Positions 11,169 through 24,200 of a stretch of DNA of 64,000 nucleotides are shown piece after piece. How positions within the stretch are numbered: the first letter of the stretch is position 1; each line of letters opens with the position of its first letter. A program made the position numbers and the translations under genes. Source of the DNA: Cymodocea nodosa (lineage: Eukaryota; Streptophyta; Magnoliopsida; Alismatales; Cymodoceaceae); assembly GCA_036874045.1 (NCBI GenBank), contig JAZBRI010000011.1:14030001-14094000 (forward strand). The letters are read 5' to 3'. The notes below the pieces were generated by a model that had not been told where the DNA came from, made no database searches, and saw only the letters and a program-made list of their open reading frames with translations.

Positions 11169-14100
11169 ATGTTGTCAGCTCAACCCTCGTTGCTGAACAC
11201 ATCCAAGGGTCTCTCCACCTCCGTCACCCGAGTTGCTCCCCAGTCTAGAAACGTCGGGGAAAGAAACACCCAATTGTCCAAATGCACCCTCCGGCCCATT
11301 GCTCGAGATGGGAGGGCTCGGGCCGTGATTGGGGAGGAGAAGAGCACGGCAGAGACCCACCGGTTCAAGACCGGTGGCCCTGATTTGTCATCCTCGGAGG
11401 CGATAGATGTGACGGCAGTGATCACTATAAGGAAGAGGACGAAGGAGAAGCTGTTAGAAAGCGTGCAGGAGGAGTGGCAGTCCTTCATCAATGGGATTGG
11501 GAAAGGAATTGTTGTCCGGCTCATAAGCGAGGAGACAGATCCTGGTATGTTCTTTGTTCTTGCCCTGCAAAACTGAAACTTGATTTGCTTCGTTTTTTTC
11601 TTTTTTCTATGCTTGTTTTTCCATTAAACCAACACGAGTGTTTCATGTCTGTGGAGGTTTTGGTAATTTAGGTCGCGCGAAATTCCTACGAGTTTCCCCC
11701 CTGTTTATTGGTAAGTTTGGTAAATTTACGTGGTGCTCTTTCGTTTTGATGCAGTGACCAAAGCAGGGAAAGCGAGTGAAGAGGCATCTGTCAGGGGGTG
11801 GTTGCCAAGGCCATCTATTGGTTCTGATACGGATGAATTCACTGCAAATTTTAAGCTTCCGTCTGGATTTGGTCGTCCAGGAGCAGTTCTCGTCACCAAT
11901 CTCCAGAACAAAGAATTCTTCCTTTTGGAGATCGTTGTATACGGTTTTGCCACTGGCCCCTTGTTTTTCCCTGCCAATACATGGATCCACCCCCGCAAAC
12001 ATAGTCAACAGAGCAGAACCATATTCACGAATAAAGTAACGACCCATATTCATATTCGCCAATCTTCATTCACTCGTCAAATTTGGCGGCTGGGTTCTAC
12101 AATTTTTGTTTACTGTGTAGCACATCAGAAGAGCTTTGTTCCCCTTTGTTTTATGACCAATTCTCTTCTTGCCTTCAACAACAGGCTTACCTACCCTCGC
12201 AAACACCTGATGGTTTGAAGGATCTGAGACAGAGAGGCCTGACCAGCCTCCGTGGGGATGGGAGAGGCGAGAGGAGGAAGTACGATAGGATTTACGACTA
12301 TGATGTTTACAATGACTTGGGAAAGCCTGACGAAGACATTGATCTTGCAAGGCCGATACTCGGCGGCGAACAGATGCCGTATCCTAGGCGATGTCGCACT
12401 GGTCGTCCACCATCCAAGTCTGGTAATTCTCAGCTTCACCTTTCAATGATAACTTATTCGATGCTGGTTTTTGACCAAGAAATTGGGGTTCGGTATGATT
12501 GATTGCTTGAGTCAGAACAGTATAAAACCATAAAGTAATCATCATTTATAGAAGCCCCAAAGGAAGAATTTGATGATATCTCCAACGTTGCTCTAAGCCC
12601 AACTTTTTGGTTTTTGCATCAGTTTCCGGGGATACATCTTCTCAAATAAATCTCTTTCCAGACATATGATCTACATGTTTTTTTTTTACTTGTGACTTAA
12701 TTCCTACACAATTAATTGTAATAACTTAATTTGTTTGCTAAGAACAACGATAGCTTACATAAGGATTCAAATCCAGATAACTGTTAAGAACAAAACTTAT
12801 ACATGCATTTATGTCTCACACAGATCCCACCGCTGAGAGTAGGATAGAAAAGCCCGACCCCGTGTATGTTCCTAGAGATGAAACGTTTGAAGAGATCAAG
12901 AAAGCAGACTTTTCCGCTGGACGTCTGAAAGGGGTGCTGCACAATCTGATACCAACAATTATCAACGCAGTATCGCTCTCAGACGGCCAATTCCGGTGCT
13001 TTACCGAGATCGACGACTTGTACAGACAAGGTGTGGATTTATGTAAAGAGCAGGGCGGTGGTCCTGTACTCGCAGCACTGACCAAGAAGTTCTTCAACAT
13101 TGGTGAACGGCTGCTGAAGTTTAAACTCCCATTGATTATCTCAAGTACGTGTTGTACCTCATCTTGCTACCAACGAAGGCATCGTCGTTCGCCATGATCT
13201 CGTGAGCTCTACTGATTGATGTTCACTTTGCTAACGTTTCAGGTGATAGATTTTCCTGGTTGCGGGATAACGAATTCGGGCGGCAGGCATTGGCTGGTGT
13301 GAACCCTGCAAGCATAGAAAGACTAAGGGTAGAATATAAAAGTTCCTCATTAATTAATTTACTTGCTTGAGTCCTTTAAGTTTGAATTGACGATGGCTCA
13401 TGTTGTATGGCCTGATCACTGCACAGGAATTTCCCATCAGGAGCAAGTTGGACCCTGCAGTCTACGGCCCCCCCGAATCAGCCATAACTAAGGAAATCCT
13501 AGAACGTGGGATGAATGGAATGAGCGTAGAAGAGGTACATATATAATGCAACATAAAAAGAACAAGCCAACATCTGCGCTTCTTCTTCTTGTACTTTTGA
13601 TTAACTCGAGATTATTTGTTTCTATATTTGACCCAGGCAATTGAACAGCACAGGCTATTTATTATCGATTACCATGATGTGCTCTTACCATTCATCGAGA
13701 AGCTGAACTCCCAGGAAGACCTGAAGTCCTACGCCACCAGGACGGTTTTATTTTACAACAAAGCCTGTAGTCTGATCCCGATCGCCGTTGAGCTTAGCCT
13801 ACCGCCATCTCCTTCCTCACCTCAGACGAAAAAGGTTTACACCGGAGGGCATTCTGCCACAACCAACTGGATGTGGAGATGGGCCAAAGCCCACGTCTGC
13901 TCCAACGACGCCGGTATTCATCAACTAGTGCACCACTGGTACGACCCCAACCCCACATGCTCCTCATACTGTGATGCACCAAGCTAAGTGTTGACCGACC
14001 ACACCCTACTCTGATACCGATTAATCAGGCTGAGGACTCATGCTTGCATGGAGGCGTACACGATAGCAGCTAACAGGCAATTGAGTGCGATGCACCCGGT

Positions 14101-15139
14101 TTTCAAGTTACTAGATCCACACATGCGATACACGTTGGAGATCAACGCGCTGGCTCGCCAAGCTCTGATCAATGGGGGCGGCGTCATCGAGGAGTGCTTC
14201 TTTTCCGGTAAGCATTCCATGGAGATCAGCGCTGCCGCGTATGACAGTATGTGGAGGTTTGACATGGAGGGACTGCCCGCGGATCTTCTCGGGAGGTATC
14301 ATCGTTTATCCCATCGTTATCAATCGTTCATCTAATGTTAGTAAATCTAATATAATAAACATTTTTAATTTCGTGACAGGGGCATGGCCGTGGAGGACCC
14401 TTCGATGCCATGCGGCGTAAGGCTGGTCATCGAAGACTACCCTTACGCCGCCGACGGCCTTCTCGTATGGTCCGCGATCAAGGACTGGGTGCACGATTAC
14501 GTCAACAATTTCTATCCCGACGACGGGGCCGTCGCCTCCGACGTGGAGCTCCAAGGTTGGTGGGACGAGGTAAGGAACAAGGGTCACGCGGACAAGAGGA
14601 ACGCGGCGTGGTGGCCGACTCTGAGAACCGTGGACGATCTGAAGGGCGTGCTGACGACCATCATCTGGACGGCGTCGGGGCAGCACGCGGCCGTGAACTT
14701 CGGGCAGTACCCCTTCGGCGGGTACATGCCGAATCGTCCCACGCTGATGAAGAAGCTGATCCCCGACGAGGACGATCCAGAGTACGAGTGGTTCATCCGA
14801 CACCCCCAGTTCGTGTTCCTGTCCGCCCTCCCATCGCTGCTCCAGGCGACGAAGGTGATGTCGGTGCAGGACACGCTGTCGACGCACTCCCCCGACGAGG
14901 AGTACCTGGGTCAGCTCCATGACTCGCACGCCCACTGGATCGACGACAAGAAGATCCTCGAACTGTACCGGGATTTCTCGTCGAGGCTGGAAGAAGCGGA
15001 TAGGATCATACACGAAAGGAACCAAGACGAGCGCCTGACCAACAGGAATGGGGCTGGCGTTCCTCCGTATGAGCTGCTGCGCCCCACGTCCAAGCCCGGC
15101 GTCACCGGCAGGGGGGTCCCTAACAGTGTTTCTATTTGA
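11169..15139 (+). CDS. LOX: Chloroplastic 13-lipoxygenase, LOX3/4/6 type (9 exons)
   Basis: Adds O2 to linolenic/linoleic acid in plastids, the first step of jasmonate and oxylipin synthesis. Exons: 11169-11544, 11755-12035, 12185-12422, 12824-13144, 13243-13328, 13427-13534, 13637-13938, 14029-14295, 14380-15139; joined length 2739 bases, 912 aa. Residues 1 to about 55 are Ser/Arg-rich with few acids, a plausible transit peptide. A PLAT/LH2 domain spans roughly 80-220 and the catalytic domain follows. Iron ligands by family alignment are H565 and H570 (in [10 protein letters not shown]), H762 and N766 (in [12 protein letters not shown]) and the C-terminal I912 (PNSVSI). C627-F628, at the position-specificity site, fits 13-LOX. 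The segment [17 protein letters not shown] resembles the LOX3/4/6 branch rather than LOX2. Odd: at 509-518 the usual FFLTPLGTLKP-like stretch is replaced by [10 protein letters not shown], and the region after the YVPRDE motif is divergent. Catalysis is intact by motif; exact product is inferred. Confidence 0.95.
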
Positions 15140-16737
15140 ACATCATCTTGGTACCCATTAATGTTGAGTAAAGTTTGACATCCGTCGAATAGAGAAGGGA
15201 CTTTTACAATGTTATCTTCGTGAAAAGATAATTATTGTAATTTTTTTTTTAAAATATATTAATTTAAAAATAAAATAAGTTTTTTTCTTTAATATTAAAA
15301 AGTTAGTTATCTATTAAAAGAGGTTTAACGATTAAGCTCACACGTTAAAAATGCATTTCTAATATTATATATGCCGAAAATATAATAATAATTATTAATC
15401 ATAATTCACTTAATATTAATCAACAATAACATACCATATTCAACGCGATAAATCATAAAACAATAACAATGTCAACAATAAAGATGCTATAATATTCAAA
15501 AATACTGTTTTCAGACTAAATAATAAGAAAACTTACTACAGGTACTAAATTGCAATTTTTCCAAAATCCACGGTTTCCTCCGTCGGCCCGACCCACGCAC
15601 ACGTCCTTCGCTCGACACACTGACGATCGCGCGTACAAGCCGTTGGACGGTCGCCACCTCCGGTCGATGTACACGCGACGGCACCACCGACCGACGCAGC
15701 CTCCGCGCGCACAATCCACCGGTGACCGCACCGCCTCGTGCGGCACACTCGGACGGACGATGCACACCACCTCCGATCATCGGAAAGTCATGCTCGCCGA
15801 CTCTCTACGCACGGACAGACGACCGATCAGCCCTCCACGCACCGCCGACGAACCTTCGGGCAGCCGGTGAAAATTTTTTATCCTAGTAGATATCGAAGTC
15901 CCTTGCACGCATTTTCTTCGAAGTCTAAACTTTCAGTTCTCTAACGATAGTTTAGATATCTGTACGTAAATATTTATAAGTATATAAATAAATTACAAAT
16001 AAGAGAGAATATTAAAAATCATCTCACGTTATATTGGACAACAAACTTAGACTTGTATCTGTTGATTTTCTTTATTTCTTGTCAAATGATTTTGAGATGA
16101 TAAAATTTTAACATAATATCTAAATATCTTGTAAGTATATAAATAAGTCGAGAGTATTAAAAAAGTCTTACACAAGTAAAGATAAAATCAAATTTTATAT
16201 ATAATAATTTTTTTTACTTATTTTCAATTTATTTTAAGTTAATATTTTAACAAATATCAGTGTAAACCACTACCATGACAAAGTTGTTGAATTGTATGAC
16301 ATGGTTATTTATAATATATAACATGATTTGGGAGATTCGTTGCATAATTCTAATTTGACATTATTGACATCGATTCTTAATTTTTGTTTTTTCTAAATAT
16401 TTGCAGAATTAGTTATCGGCGTGTCTACGAAATAGACATATAATATTTTTGTAAATTTTTGAAAAGAACGAAGGAAATGCCGCGTCTTACATCGGTGGTC
16501 TCAAATTTATATTTGTAAATCGAGTTATGATATGAAGAAATTTGGTTTATAACAAGATGGATACTTAAAGAAAATAAGGACGAGCATTTCCCGGTAATAT
16601 GATATCTCATAGCTTATAATTTTCGTAAGTTTTTTTATTTATAATTTTTAATGAACAAAATCTCACGTGATTTCATGATTCGTCTAAAAAAATCTGCCCG
16701 CCTTCCCCGTCGATAGGTCCGGCCGTTTGCCACTTTT
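15140..16737. other. LOX-PAC1 spacer with a GC-rich island
   Basis: Mostly AT-rich (15230-15540 and 15950-16680), interrupted by a sharp GC-rich, CG-dinucleotide-rich block at about 15565-15870. The left border of the block reads ggtactaaattgcaattttt, a phrase common near the ends of degraded plant LTR elements. Both strands are open for about 90-105 codons in the block only because of its composition; no protein is recognised. A CACGTG at 16664 lies upstream of PAC1. Confidence 0.45.
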
Positions 16738-16773
16738 ACGGCCCATTAGCCCATCAGAAAGGATATATATTAA
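16738..16773 (+). promoter_or_regulatory. PAC1 core promoter: GGCCCA/GCCCA motifs and TATA box
   Basis: GGCCCA at 16740-16745 and GCCCA at 16749-16753 resemble site II elements (TGGGCC/T) common in plant housekeeping promoters. tatatatta at 16764-16772 is a TATA box, placing the transcript start near 16800. Confidence 0.55.
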
Positions 16774-16905
16774 CCGAAAATAGCATACATACTACTTGCA
16801 AAGGAAGCAGCTTCCTTCGGTTTCGTCGTCGGACGACACAGATCCGAAGGGTAGAGGGGCGGAAGCGAGGAGAAGGACGAGAAAGGGCATTCTACTCTTG
16901 CTCAG

Positions 16906-17044
16906 GTAGGAATTGATCGATTCAAACCTTAACCTTCAATCTTCTTCCTTCTCTTCTCTTCGTCTCTTCTAACAATTGCCACTCCGCTCCTGACGCACAA
17001 CCCTAGGAGCATTCTAGTTTTGCCTTTTTTCTTCACCATATCAG
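16906..17044 (+). other. Leader intron of PAC1
   Basis: The donor ctcag/gtagga at 16905-16906 and the acceptor catatcag at 17044 frame a 139-base pyrimidine-rich intron. Splicing leaves ctcggctcaagtggatccaag in front of the ATG at 17066. A leader intron with an otherwise intronless coding region often supports strong constitutive expression in plants. Confidence 0.65.
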
Positions 17045-17065
17045 CTCGGCTCAAGTGGATCCAAG

Positions 17066-17818
17066 ATGTCTCGGAGGTACGACAGCCGCACGACGATCTT
17101 CTCCCCGGAGGGCCGTCTTTACCAGGTCGAGTACGCCATGGAGGCCATCGGGAACGCCGGGTCGGCAATTGGAATCCTCGCAAGGGACGGCGTCGTCCTC
17201 GTCGGCGAGAAGAAGGTGACATCCAAGCTCCTTCAAACTTCCAACTCGACCGAGAAGATGTACAAGATCGATGACCACCTCGCATGTGCCGTCGCGGGGA
17301 TCATGTCCGACGCTAACATCCTCATCAACACCGCCCGCATCCAGGCGCAGCGGTACACCTACGCCTACCAGGAACCCATGCCCGTGGAGCAGCTCGTCCA
17401 GTCCCTCTGCGACACCAAGCAGGGGTACACCCAGTTCGGTGGCCTCCGCCCGTTCGGAGTCTCGTTCCTCTTCGCCGGGTGGGACAAGAACTTCGGGTTT
17501 CAGCTGTACATGAGTGATCCGAGTGGGAACTACGGTGGGTGGAAGGCGGCTGCGATTGGGGCGAATAACCAGGCAGCGCAGTCGATGCTGAAGCAGGATT
17601 ATAAAGAGGACGTGAGCAGAGATGGGGCCGTGCAGCTTGCGCTGAAGGTGCTGAGTAAGACGATGGACAGCACCAGCCTGACTTCGGAGAAGTTGGAGCT
17701 TGCGGAGATCTTCTTGTCGCCCTCAGGAGAGGTAAACTATCAGGTTTGCTCCCCTGATGCATTGACTAAGTTGCTGGTGAAGCATGGTGTCACTCAACCT
17801 GTTGCCGAGGCCTCTTGA
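17066..17818 (+). CDS. PAC1: Proteasome subunit alpha type-4 (20S core, alpha3/PAC1)
   Basis: A structural subunit of the outer ring of the 20S proteasome, acting in cytosol and nucleus; it gates entry and is not proteolytic. One uninterrupted frame of 250 aa, the usual family length. The alpha-subunit N-terminal signature is clear: [19 protein letters not shown] followed by VEYAMEAI at residues 2-28; then [14 protein letters not shown] (strand S1 of the Ntn fold), [18 protein letters not shown] at about 78-95 and [13 protein letters not shown] at about 127-139. The C-terminus [11 protein letters not shown] is typical of plant PAC1. The coding DNA is strongly GC-rich at third positions, unlike its flanks and unlike CSN3 next door. 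No coding introns; a leader intron precedes it. An intronless coding region could suggest a retrocopy, but the intact leader intron and promoter motifs argue for an ordinary gene. Confidence 0.97.
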   Translation: MSRRYDSRTTIFSPEGRLYQVEYAMEAIGNAGSAIGILARDGVVLVGEKKVTSKLLQTSNSTEKMYKIDDHLACAVAGIMSDANILINTARIQAQRYTYAYQEPMPVEQLVQSLCDTKQGYTQFGGLRPFGVSFLFAGWDKNFGFQLYMSDPSGNYGGWKAAAIGANNQAAQSMLKQDYKEDVSRDGAVQLALKVLSKTMDSTSLTSEKLELAEIFLSPSGEVNYQVCSPDALTKLLVKHGVTQPVAEAS

Positions 17819-20800
17819 GATTTCCGTCAAGTTATTGTCGAAATGTTCTAGAATCTGGATTTGGGCTACATAAAATGGTATTTCCAGTTTTACGCGCTTG
17901 CTTTACATTTTCCCCGGATATTTCAAGATAATTAACCAGCACATTTTGCTCCCGTTTTGTACCAATATCATGCTCCGTCGATCAGGTTACGGACCACGCC
18001 CTCCCCGACCCGGTTCTTTATATTTCCGTTCACTTTCTTCCTTGGAATTTACCTGCAACAATGCTTTCGGTGGTAAAGATTGTTTCATAACATTCTTAGA
18101 CCGTTGATCGTTAAACATTGATTGGTTTCCGTTTGGAGCAGTTGGGAACTTGTTACATGGTTTGCTTCTGGTTTAGAAATCTTAAGCTTCATGGCTTCTT
18201 TCCTTCCATCAACATTTTTTTGAAGTGTTGAAATATTAATTACACTGTGGATCTCAGCATCACCGGTTGCTAATGATTGTGGTCAATAACTGTTGACAAA
18301 ACTCACTAGCCATTGCAATAATGCATTTACTGTAAGGGAGAGTCTATGGTACCTTTAAGGGTACCATAAATTTTGTTGAGTACCAAATTACTTGGATTTT
18401 AACAATCTACTGAAATACTTAAGTAAGTACTTGTAATTATCGAAGATGTAGTTATTTATTTGTGACAGAGATGATATATATCATAGAATTTTCCACACTT
18501 TAATCTTACTACACCATTGATATAGGCTCATAGTTCCTAGTTTATTGTGAGCTCTTAATTTGGCTGTGTACTTAAAGTCTCAAATATGTGTTTATGCATA
18601 TGGAACGCATATATAGTGTGAATTCTAATGTTCTTTTTAATGGATTAGCATTCTTTTTAGGTTGATAGCGGTTGTAATTTAGATATGCAATTCAAAATAA
18701 ATCGACTATGGTTGAATAAATCTCGTCTTATATCTATACAAGCTATGCTCATGCAATTTTTTTAGGGCCTACAAGTATCTTTGTTTTTACATCAAATGAT
18801 TATGTTGAAAGCTGGGTTCAATAAATCATTTTTAACAATATCAAAAAACTAAACTTTAACTTATGATATCATGTTGAAATAGGGACATCTAAATCAAAAT
18901 ATTTTGGCTATTTGTTGAGAGGTATCTCCTTGTGAGTGTGTGCAAGTTTTGTTCTCAATTTTTTTTTTAATGTGGTATTATTCCAATATTTCCCATCACC
19001 TATGGCATTTTTACGTTGGTGGGGTGTCTGCACTTAGTGTCATTATTTTTGGTTTTGGTGGATATGTGAGGACTTAGGCTTGGTAGGCTATTTTTTTGTT
19101 CTAATTTCATGTTGCATCAAAGACAACCAACTCAGGGAGAAATTTTCTTTATTATACAAGTTCTGATTTCACTTTTTTTTGTCTGGGGCTATTTCAATAT
19201 TACTCTTGACTTGTGCCCTTTTTTGATCTCACAAGCATGGATTTAGAATCTAAACCAACTCACTTTGGTTTGATTAGTTCAACCGTATTTGTTAATCAAT
19301 GATTTGAGTCATTAATTCACTCAAATCATGATTCAACCATATGAAATAGCTTCTCTGCAAGACTAGGATTAAATCATTTTTAGATCTGGGAATTTCGTGC
19401 ATTGGATTTGCCTTTTCATACAAACCATTTCATGGTAAAGCAAAGTACTAAAAAGTCTTACAGCAGAATTGGATGTTTTGTTCGACCCAAATCCGAACAT
19501 ATTTTAACCAACTCTAAGCAGTTAAATCGGCTAAGGTGTGTGGTTTTATATTTCATGCAAGATTTAAATCTTCGTGTGTATGTATATTCTTATCAATTTA
19601 AAATGAACGTATTTTAGAAGCAAACAGGTATTCCATAATCTGAACTTTGGAATGTTCATGGATTTTCTTGCTTCAGTAATCATGGCGAGGCTTGCCACTG
19701 AAAAACACCTTCGTTTTGTAGCCCTATTGCTATACAAGATATTTGCAAAAGAATATTGGTTGGAGTTGTATATTCTGAATCTCTACCCAATGTTTTTTTT
19801 AATAATGGTGGTTTTATGTTCGGCAAGATTCAAAGTTTAATGGGAATTAAAAGTATTGTTGCTCTTAGCTTAGTTATTACAATTGGTTACCGATTTTTGT
19901 GTCATGTTGCCAAAGGGATCAATTCTGATAGCATAAAAACTGTCATGTTGCTTTTATCATATCTCTTTCTACATTTACTTCACCTATTTCTATATTTCTC
20001 TCTCCAACATATCTCTTTTCCTCTCTAATTATCTTTCTCTCTCTCTCCCTCCGGCCATCTTACTAATTTATTCTTTCTCTAGTTAAATCTGTTTCTCGAT
20101 GCATGTCTCTCTAGCTATATTCTTTCTCTCTAGCAATATCTTAATAAATGAAAAATAAAAGTTAATGTCTTATCTAACAAGGCATTCCTTATTTTTGTAT
20201 TTAACTAATAATGGAATTCCATCCATAATAGTTATCACGCAACATAATCATGTGCTAACTGGTAGAATCTTATGGTGTTTTAAGTGGTTTAACTCTAAAC
20301 ATAGGGTTAACTAAAGTAATTGAATTAGCTAAGATTACGTAGTTTCGTACTTATCAAAATTCAAATCTTAATGATTGTATTTTCTTATCAATTTCCCCAA
20401 AAAAATCTTCAAACGTAAAATTGTTTATTATCTTAACACAACCTGTCGCAATTGATGTTTAAGGGTTTGTCTGTCTTGAGGTTATAATCTTATCCATTAT
20501 TGGAGTACATAACAAACAATGAAAGACCTTCTAGGTTAAAAATCATTAAAGAAAAATATATATAATATAAGGAAAGGTCATTTGTGCGAGGATTTTGCTC
20601 GATTTTAGGGTCTCTATTTCAAATATATCTTATAAGCACATTATAAGCTTACAATATAATCTACTTAAAATTACCTAATGTTGTCATCTTCATCCGTAGC
20701 TAAATAATAACATCAATAACAGTGATACTATAATATTATAAATAATATTTATTAGTATTAATACTATATTAATTCTATAAATAATATTATTTTCGAACAA

Positions 20801-21130
20801 ATGCTATTAATTCTAACAAATAATATTTACTATTCAGTACAATTATATTAATTTAATATTATATTAAAAATAAGTAGTATAATTAATAAAAGGATAAGAT
20901 TGTCCCTTAGCCATTGATTTTCAAAGGAAATCAGAATATACATTTTATAATCTAAACAGAATTCCTGTCGTGATTCAAAATCTCAAAAATTTTTCTATAT
21001 AGGAATTAAATCAGAATCAGAATTTTATAACAAATTTAACACAATCCAAACGTTATCGGTAAAAAAAAACTCATATTACAAGACGGTACTCGACACACCC
21101 GACTACATGCCCGACCCATTAGTTTTCCTC
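17819..21130. other. PAC1-CSN3 spacer
   Basis: The first 200-300 bases are probably the PAC1 3' untranslated region. The rest is AT-rich with a CT-rich patch at 19985-20140 and an AT-rich block (20560-20890). An inverted repeat is at 18347-18370. Small frames at 19402-20028 match nothing I know. Confidence 0.45.
18347..18370. repeat. 24-base inverted repeat with GGTACC arms
   Basis: Nine-base arms tatggtacc and ggtaccata surround a six-base loop, tttaag. It could be the end of a MITE, but no matching second terminus was found nearby. Confidence 0.7.
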
Positions 21131-21204
21131 CGGTGATCTCTCTCGATCTCGTCCCTTCTTCTCCCTTCCGTCTGAGCGAAGCCCTTCCCTTCTCTCGCTC
21201 GATC

Positions 21205-24200
21205 ATGGAGTCAATGGAGATGCTGGTGGCACACATCCACGGCTTATCGGGAACGGAAGACGAGCTGTGTCACCTCCACTACCTACTTAAGAAAGCCGAG
21301 GACTCGCTCCAGTCCCAGGCGACGCAACTTCTCAATTTCCTCGGCCAGCTCGACCCTGCCCTGCACTCCCTCGGATACCTCTATTTACTGTAAGCATTCC
21401 TATACAAAAATTTCCTCTGTTCCGATTCTGGCGGCTTTGATGACGAAAGCCGTCAGTCACTCTCCGTAACAGTCGTTCTTTCGTGGTCCTCGATTGCAGT
21501 GGATTTGTGCGTCTGGTGTTAGGTTTTCTTGTTGTCCGAGACGTTGAATGTTTATGTGGTTTGATTTGTTCTTGATTGGTTTTGGGGTTTGTGTTGCGTT
21601 TTAGTTTTGGCGAATATGGAGAACGCTTGTCTTGTTTTTTGGTGCTCTTATTAGTGGATGCTCAACATCTTCTTGATGTGTGATCGCCTACTTTGTGGGT
21701 GGTTGAAGTGAAAGATATTGTACTTTTATTACTCTACTTGGAGGGTAGCGTTGCGTGATAGCGGCGAAGTGGCTGATTTAGCATAGAAAAACTTGTAGCG
21801 ATCTGGAAGGGTTAAAAACTGCACGAGACACCACTATTGTGGGGTTCCGTTGAGAGTATCTAAGTTTAACCACAACATGTGAATTGAAACCTTCAAATCT
21901 AGGTCAAATGGAGCATTCCGCTTATGTACCTGACTACTTGTACAGGACTTGAGTGAGGTTTATTTTTAGTGAAAAGGATAACTCAATCAAGCATTTGTTT
22001 CGATGCTGGAATTTGGAGGATTTCACGTGAAATGATTCATGTTATTTTGGTCAAAATGGTCGTGATTGTATTTCAGTCACAGTGGAATGATTCATGTTAT
22101 AGAAATTCCTGCATGGAAGGCTCATTAGGATTTTCACCATGTCATTAGATATCAGGATATCTTATCTGTCTTTTCCATGCATAATAAGGGCAACATTGAA
22201 AGCAAAAGTTCTTAACATTTCATCGTATGGAATTGTTTATCATGCTTTATCATTGGTATTATTGTTATTCTTTCCTAGCTTTATCAATGGATATTTGGCC
22301 TTTTTTCATCGCCTTTGACCCCTCAAATATATGATCCAATTTTTTCATCAATCATGAACTAGGGATGCATATTCTTCTGCTGTGCCTTCAACTGAACAGG
22401 CTAATGAGTTCCTTCAGCTCGTTGTTGGCTTCATTGATTCCTGTATACCCGAGCAGATCCGCTTGGCATCTGATAAATGTATGCTCATGCTTCATTTGAT
22501 TCTTCTAATTATCTTTGTTCATATCCAATAGAAGATATTGCTGTCTCACCATATATTTTTTTCATGCAGTCATTTCTGTTTGCAAGAAGTTCAAGGATTA
22601 TGTTATGCAGCTTCAGGTGCCAATCAGGGGAGTTGCTCCTTTAAAAATAGCTCTCCAAAAGCTTGAGACCTCCAATAAGCATTTGTGTACACTGCATGCA
22701 GACTTTCTTCTTCTTTGTTTGCTAGCAAAGTCCTATAAGGCTTCTCTTAGTGTGCTAGAAAATGAAAATTTCGAGGTTGAACAGCCAAAGGACCTTTTTC
22801 TGTACTGTTACTATGGGTAAGTTCTGTATACTTGTTCAACCACTGTTTATTACTGTTCCACTCACATTAAAGAAAGTAAAATACCCTTTGTCATTCTTTT
22901 GTCCAAACAAAGCTTGATTGTGGCTAAATCACAACAGTAACTTCTTAATAGCCTGTTCTTTCACACAGTAATACCCCTAACAATCTGGAATGTCATTTCA
23001 TTTCCATTGACCTTTAAATGTTGTACAACCTTGTTATGTGGAGGCTAGCTCATCATCTGTGCATTGCAAAATAGAACAACAAACTGAACCTTCTGTACAA
23101 GTAACAATATCATTATTTGTTGACAAAATATTCAGCAGAAAACATTACTCTTTATTCACATGGAAAAAGTATTGTATTTTTGTTTGAGAAGAAGTAGGTC
23201 AAATCTTGATAACAAATAAAGAAAAAGTATAGTATATTGAACTACGAGTTTTCAATAAATTTGCATGATTTAGTATTATAATATGTATTACTTGATCAAT
23301 GCATGTGCGATGGAAGTGTTTGATAAGAAATTAGGGACAAGTAAAAAAAACTATAGCATAATGTTTTCTGATGTTTTTTATTTCATGCAAGCATGCTGTT
23401 ATACAATTATAATGTCAGTACCCTCCAAAAAACTCCAACATAACAAAACAAAATGAATTCCTAAAGACATGACGAAGTAAATGTTACAAAACAAGCAGCA
23501 AATGGTTTTTGGACATGCTTCAGTCACAAAAAGTCAAATACCTGAAGGAATGGTCCATCTAGGCTTTTTTTTTCAATTGATACGGACTTCTAAAGTGTCC
23601 TTATATAGCATTTATTACTGTTTAAGCAGACCAGCAGTTATTTCCAGAAAGCATGCTAGTTTTTTGGTATCATGTCGAAATTCTCATCTTAGCTTCCATA
23701 TAGTTTATGGCTTCATGATTCTCACATATTTTCTTATTTATTAATGCAACAGGGGTATGCTATATATAGGATTGAAACGATTCCAAAAAGCCTTAGAGCA
23801 CCTTCATATTGTGAGTAATGTTATTTGGCTCAGTACCTTATCTTATGTCAAGAGAATAAACTAATATGTGGCTCCTGGTTTAGGTTTTTACTTCTCCTAT
23901 GGTACATTTAAATGCAATAGCTATTGAAGCATACAAAAAGTATATTCTGGTTTCACTCATCCTTAATGGGCAGGTTTGTGAGGTTTCGTCCTTTCACTTA
24001 TATTTTTAATCTGAATATTGATGCACTCTGTCTGTTAATCTTTTGCATTTGGTTTTGGATACTTAAGCCAATGTGAAAAACTCTTGAAATGAAAATAAGT
24101 TTCAAATTCAGGAAATTTTATTACTTTTTAAGGATGCAACATTTTTGTATGTCATATGATTTGTTTGTTGAATGTTGATATATTTGGCAATGAGCTTAAT

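Noticed and set aside
14306..15025. 239-codon frame on the minus strand
   Set aside because: It is antisense to the GC-rich last exon of LOX; arginine/valine-rich composition and no known relative. A shadow of the real exon.
15511..15944. Several 60-106 codon frames on both strands in the GC-rich island
   Set aside because: Open only because of high GC; no recognised protein and no splice or promoter support.
17066..17818. PAC1 as a retrocopy
   Set aside because: The coding region is intronless, but a leader intron, TATA box and site II motifs are in place, and the frame is perfect.
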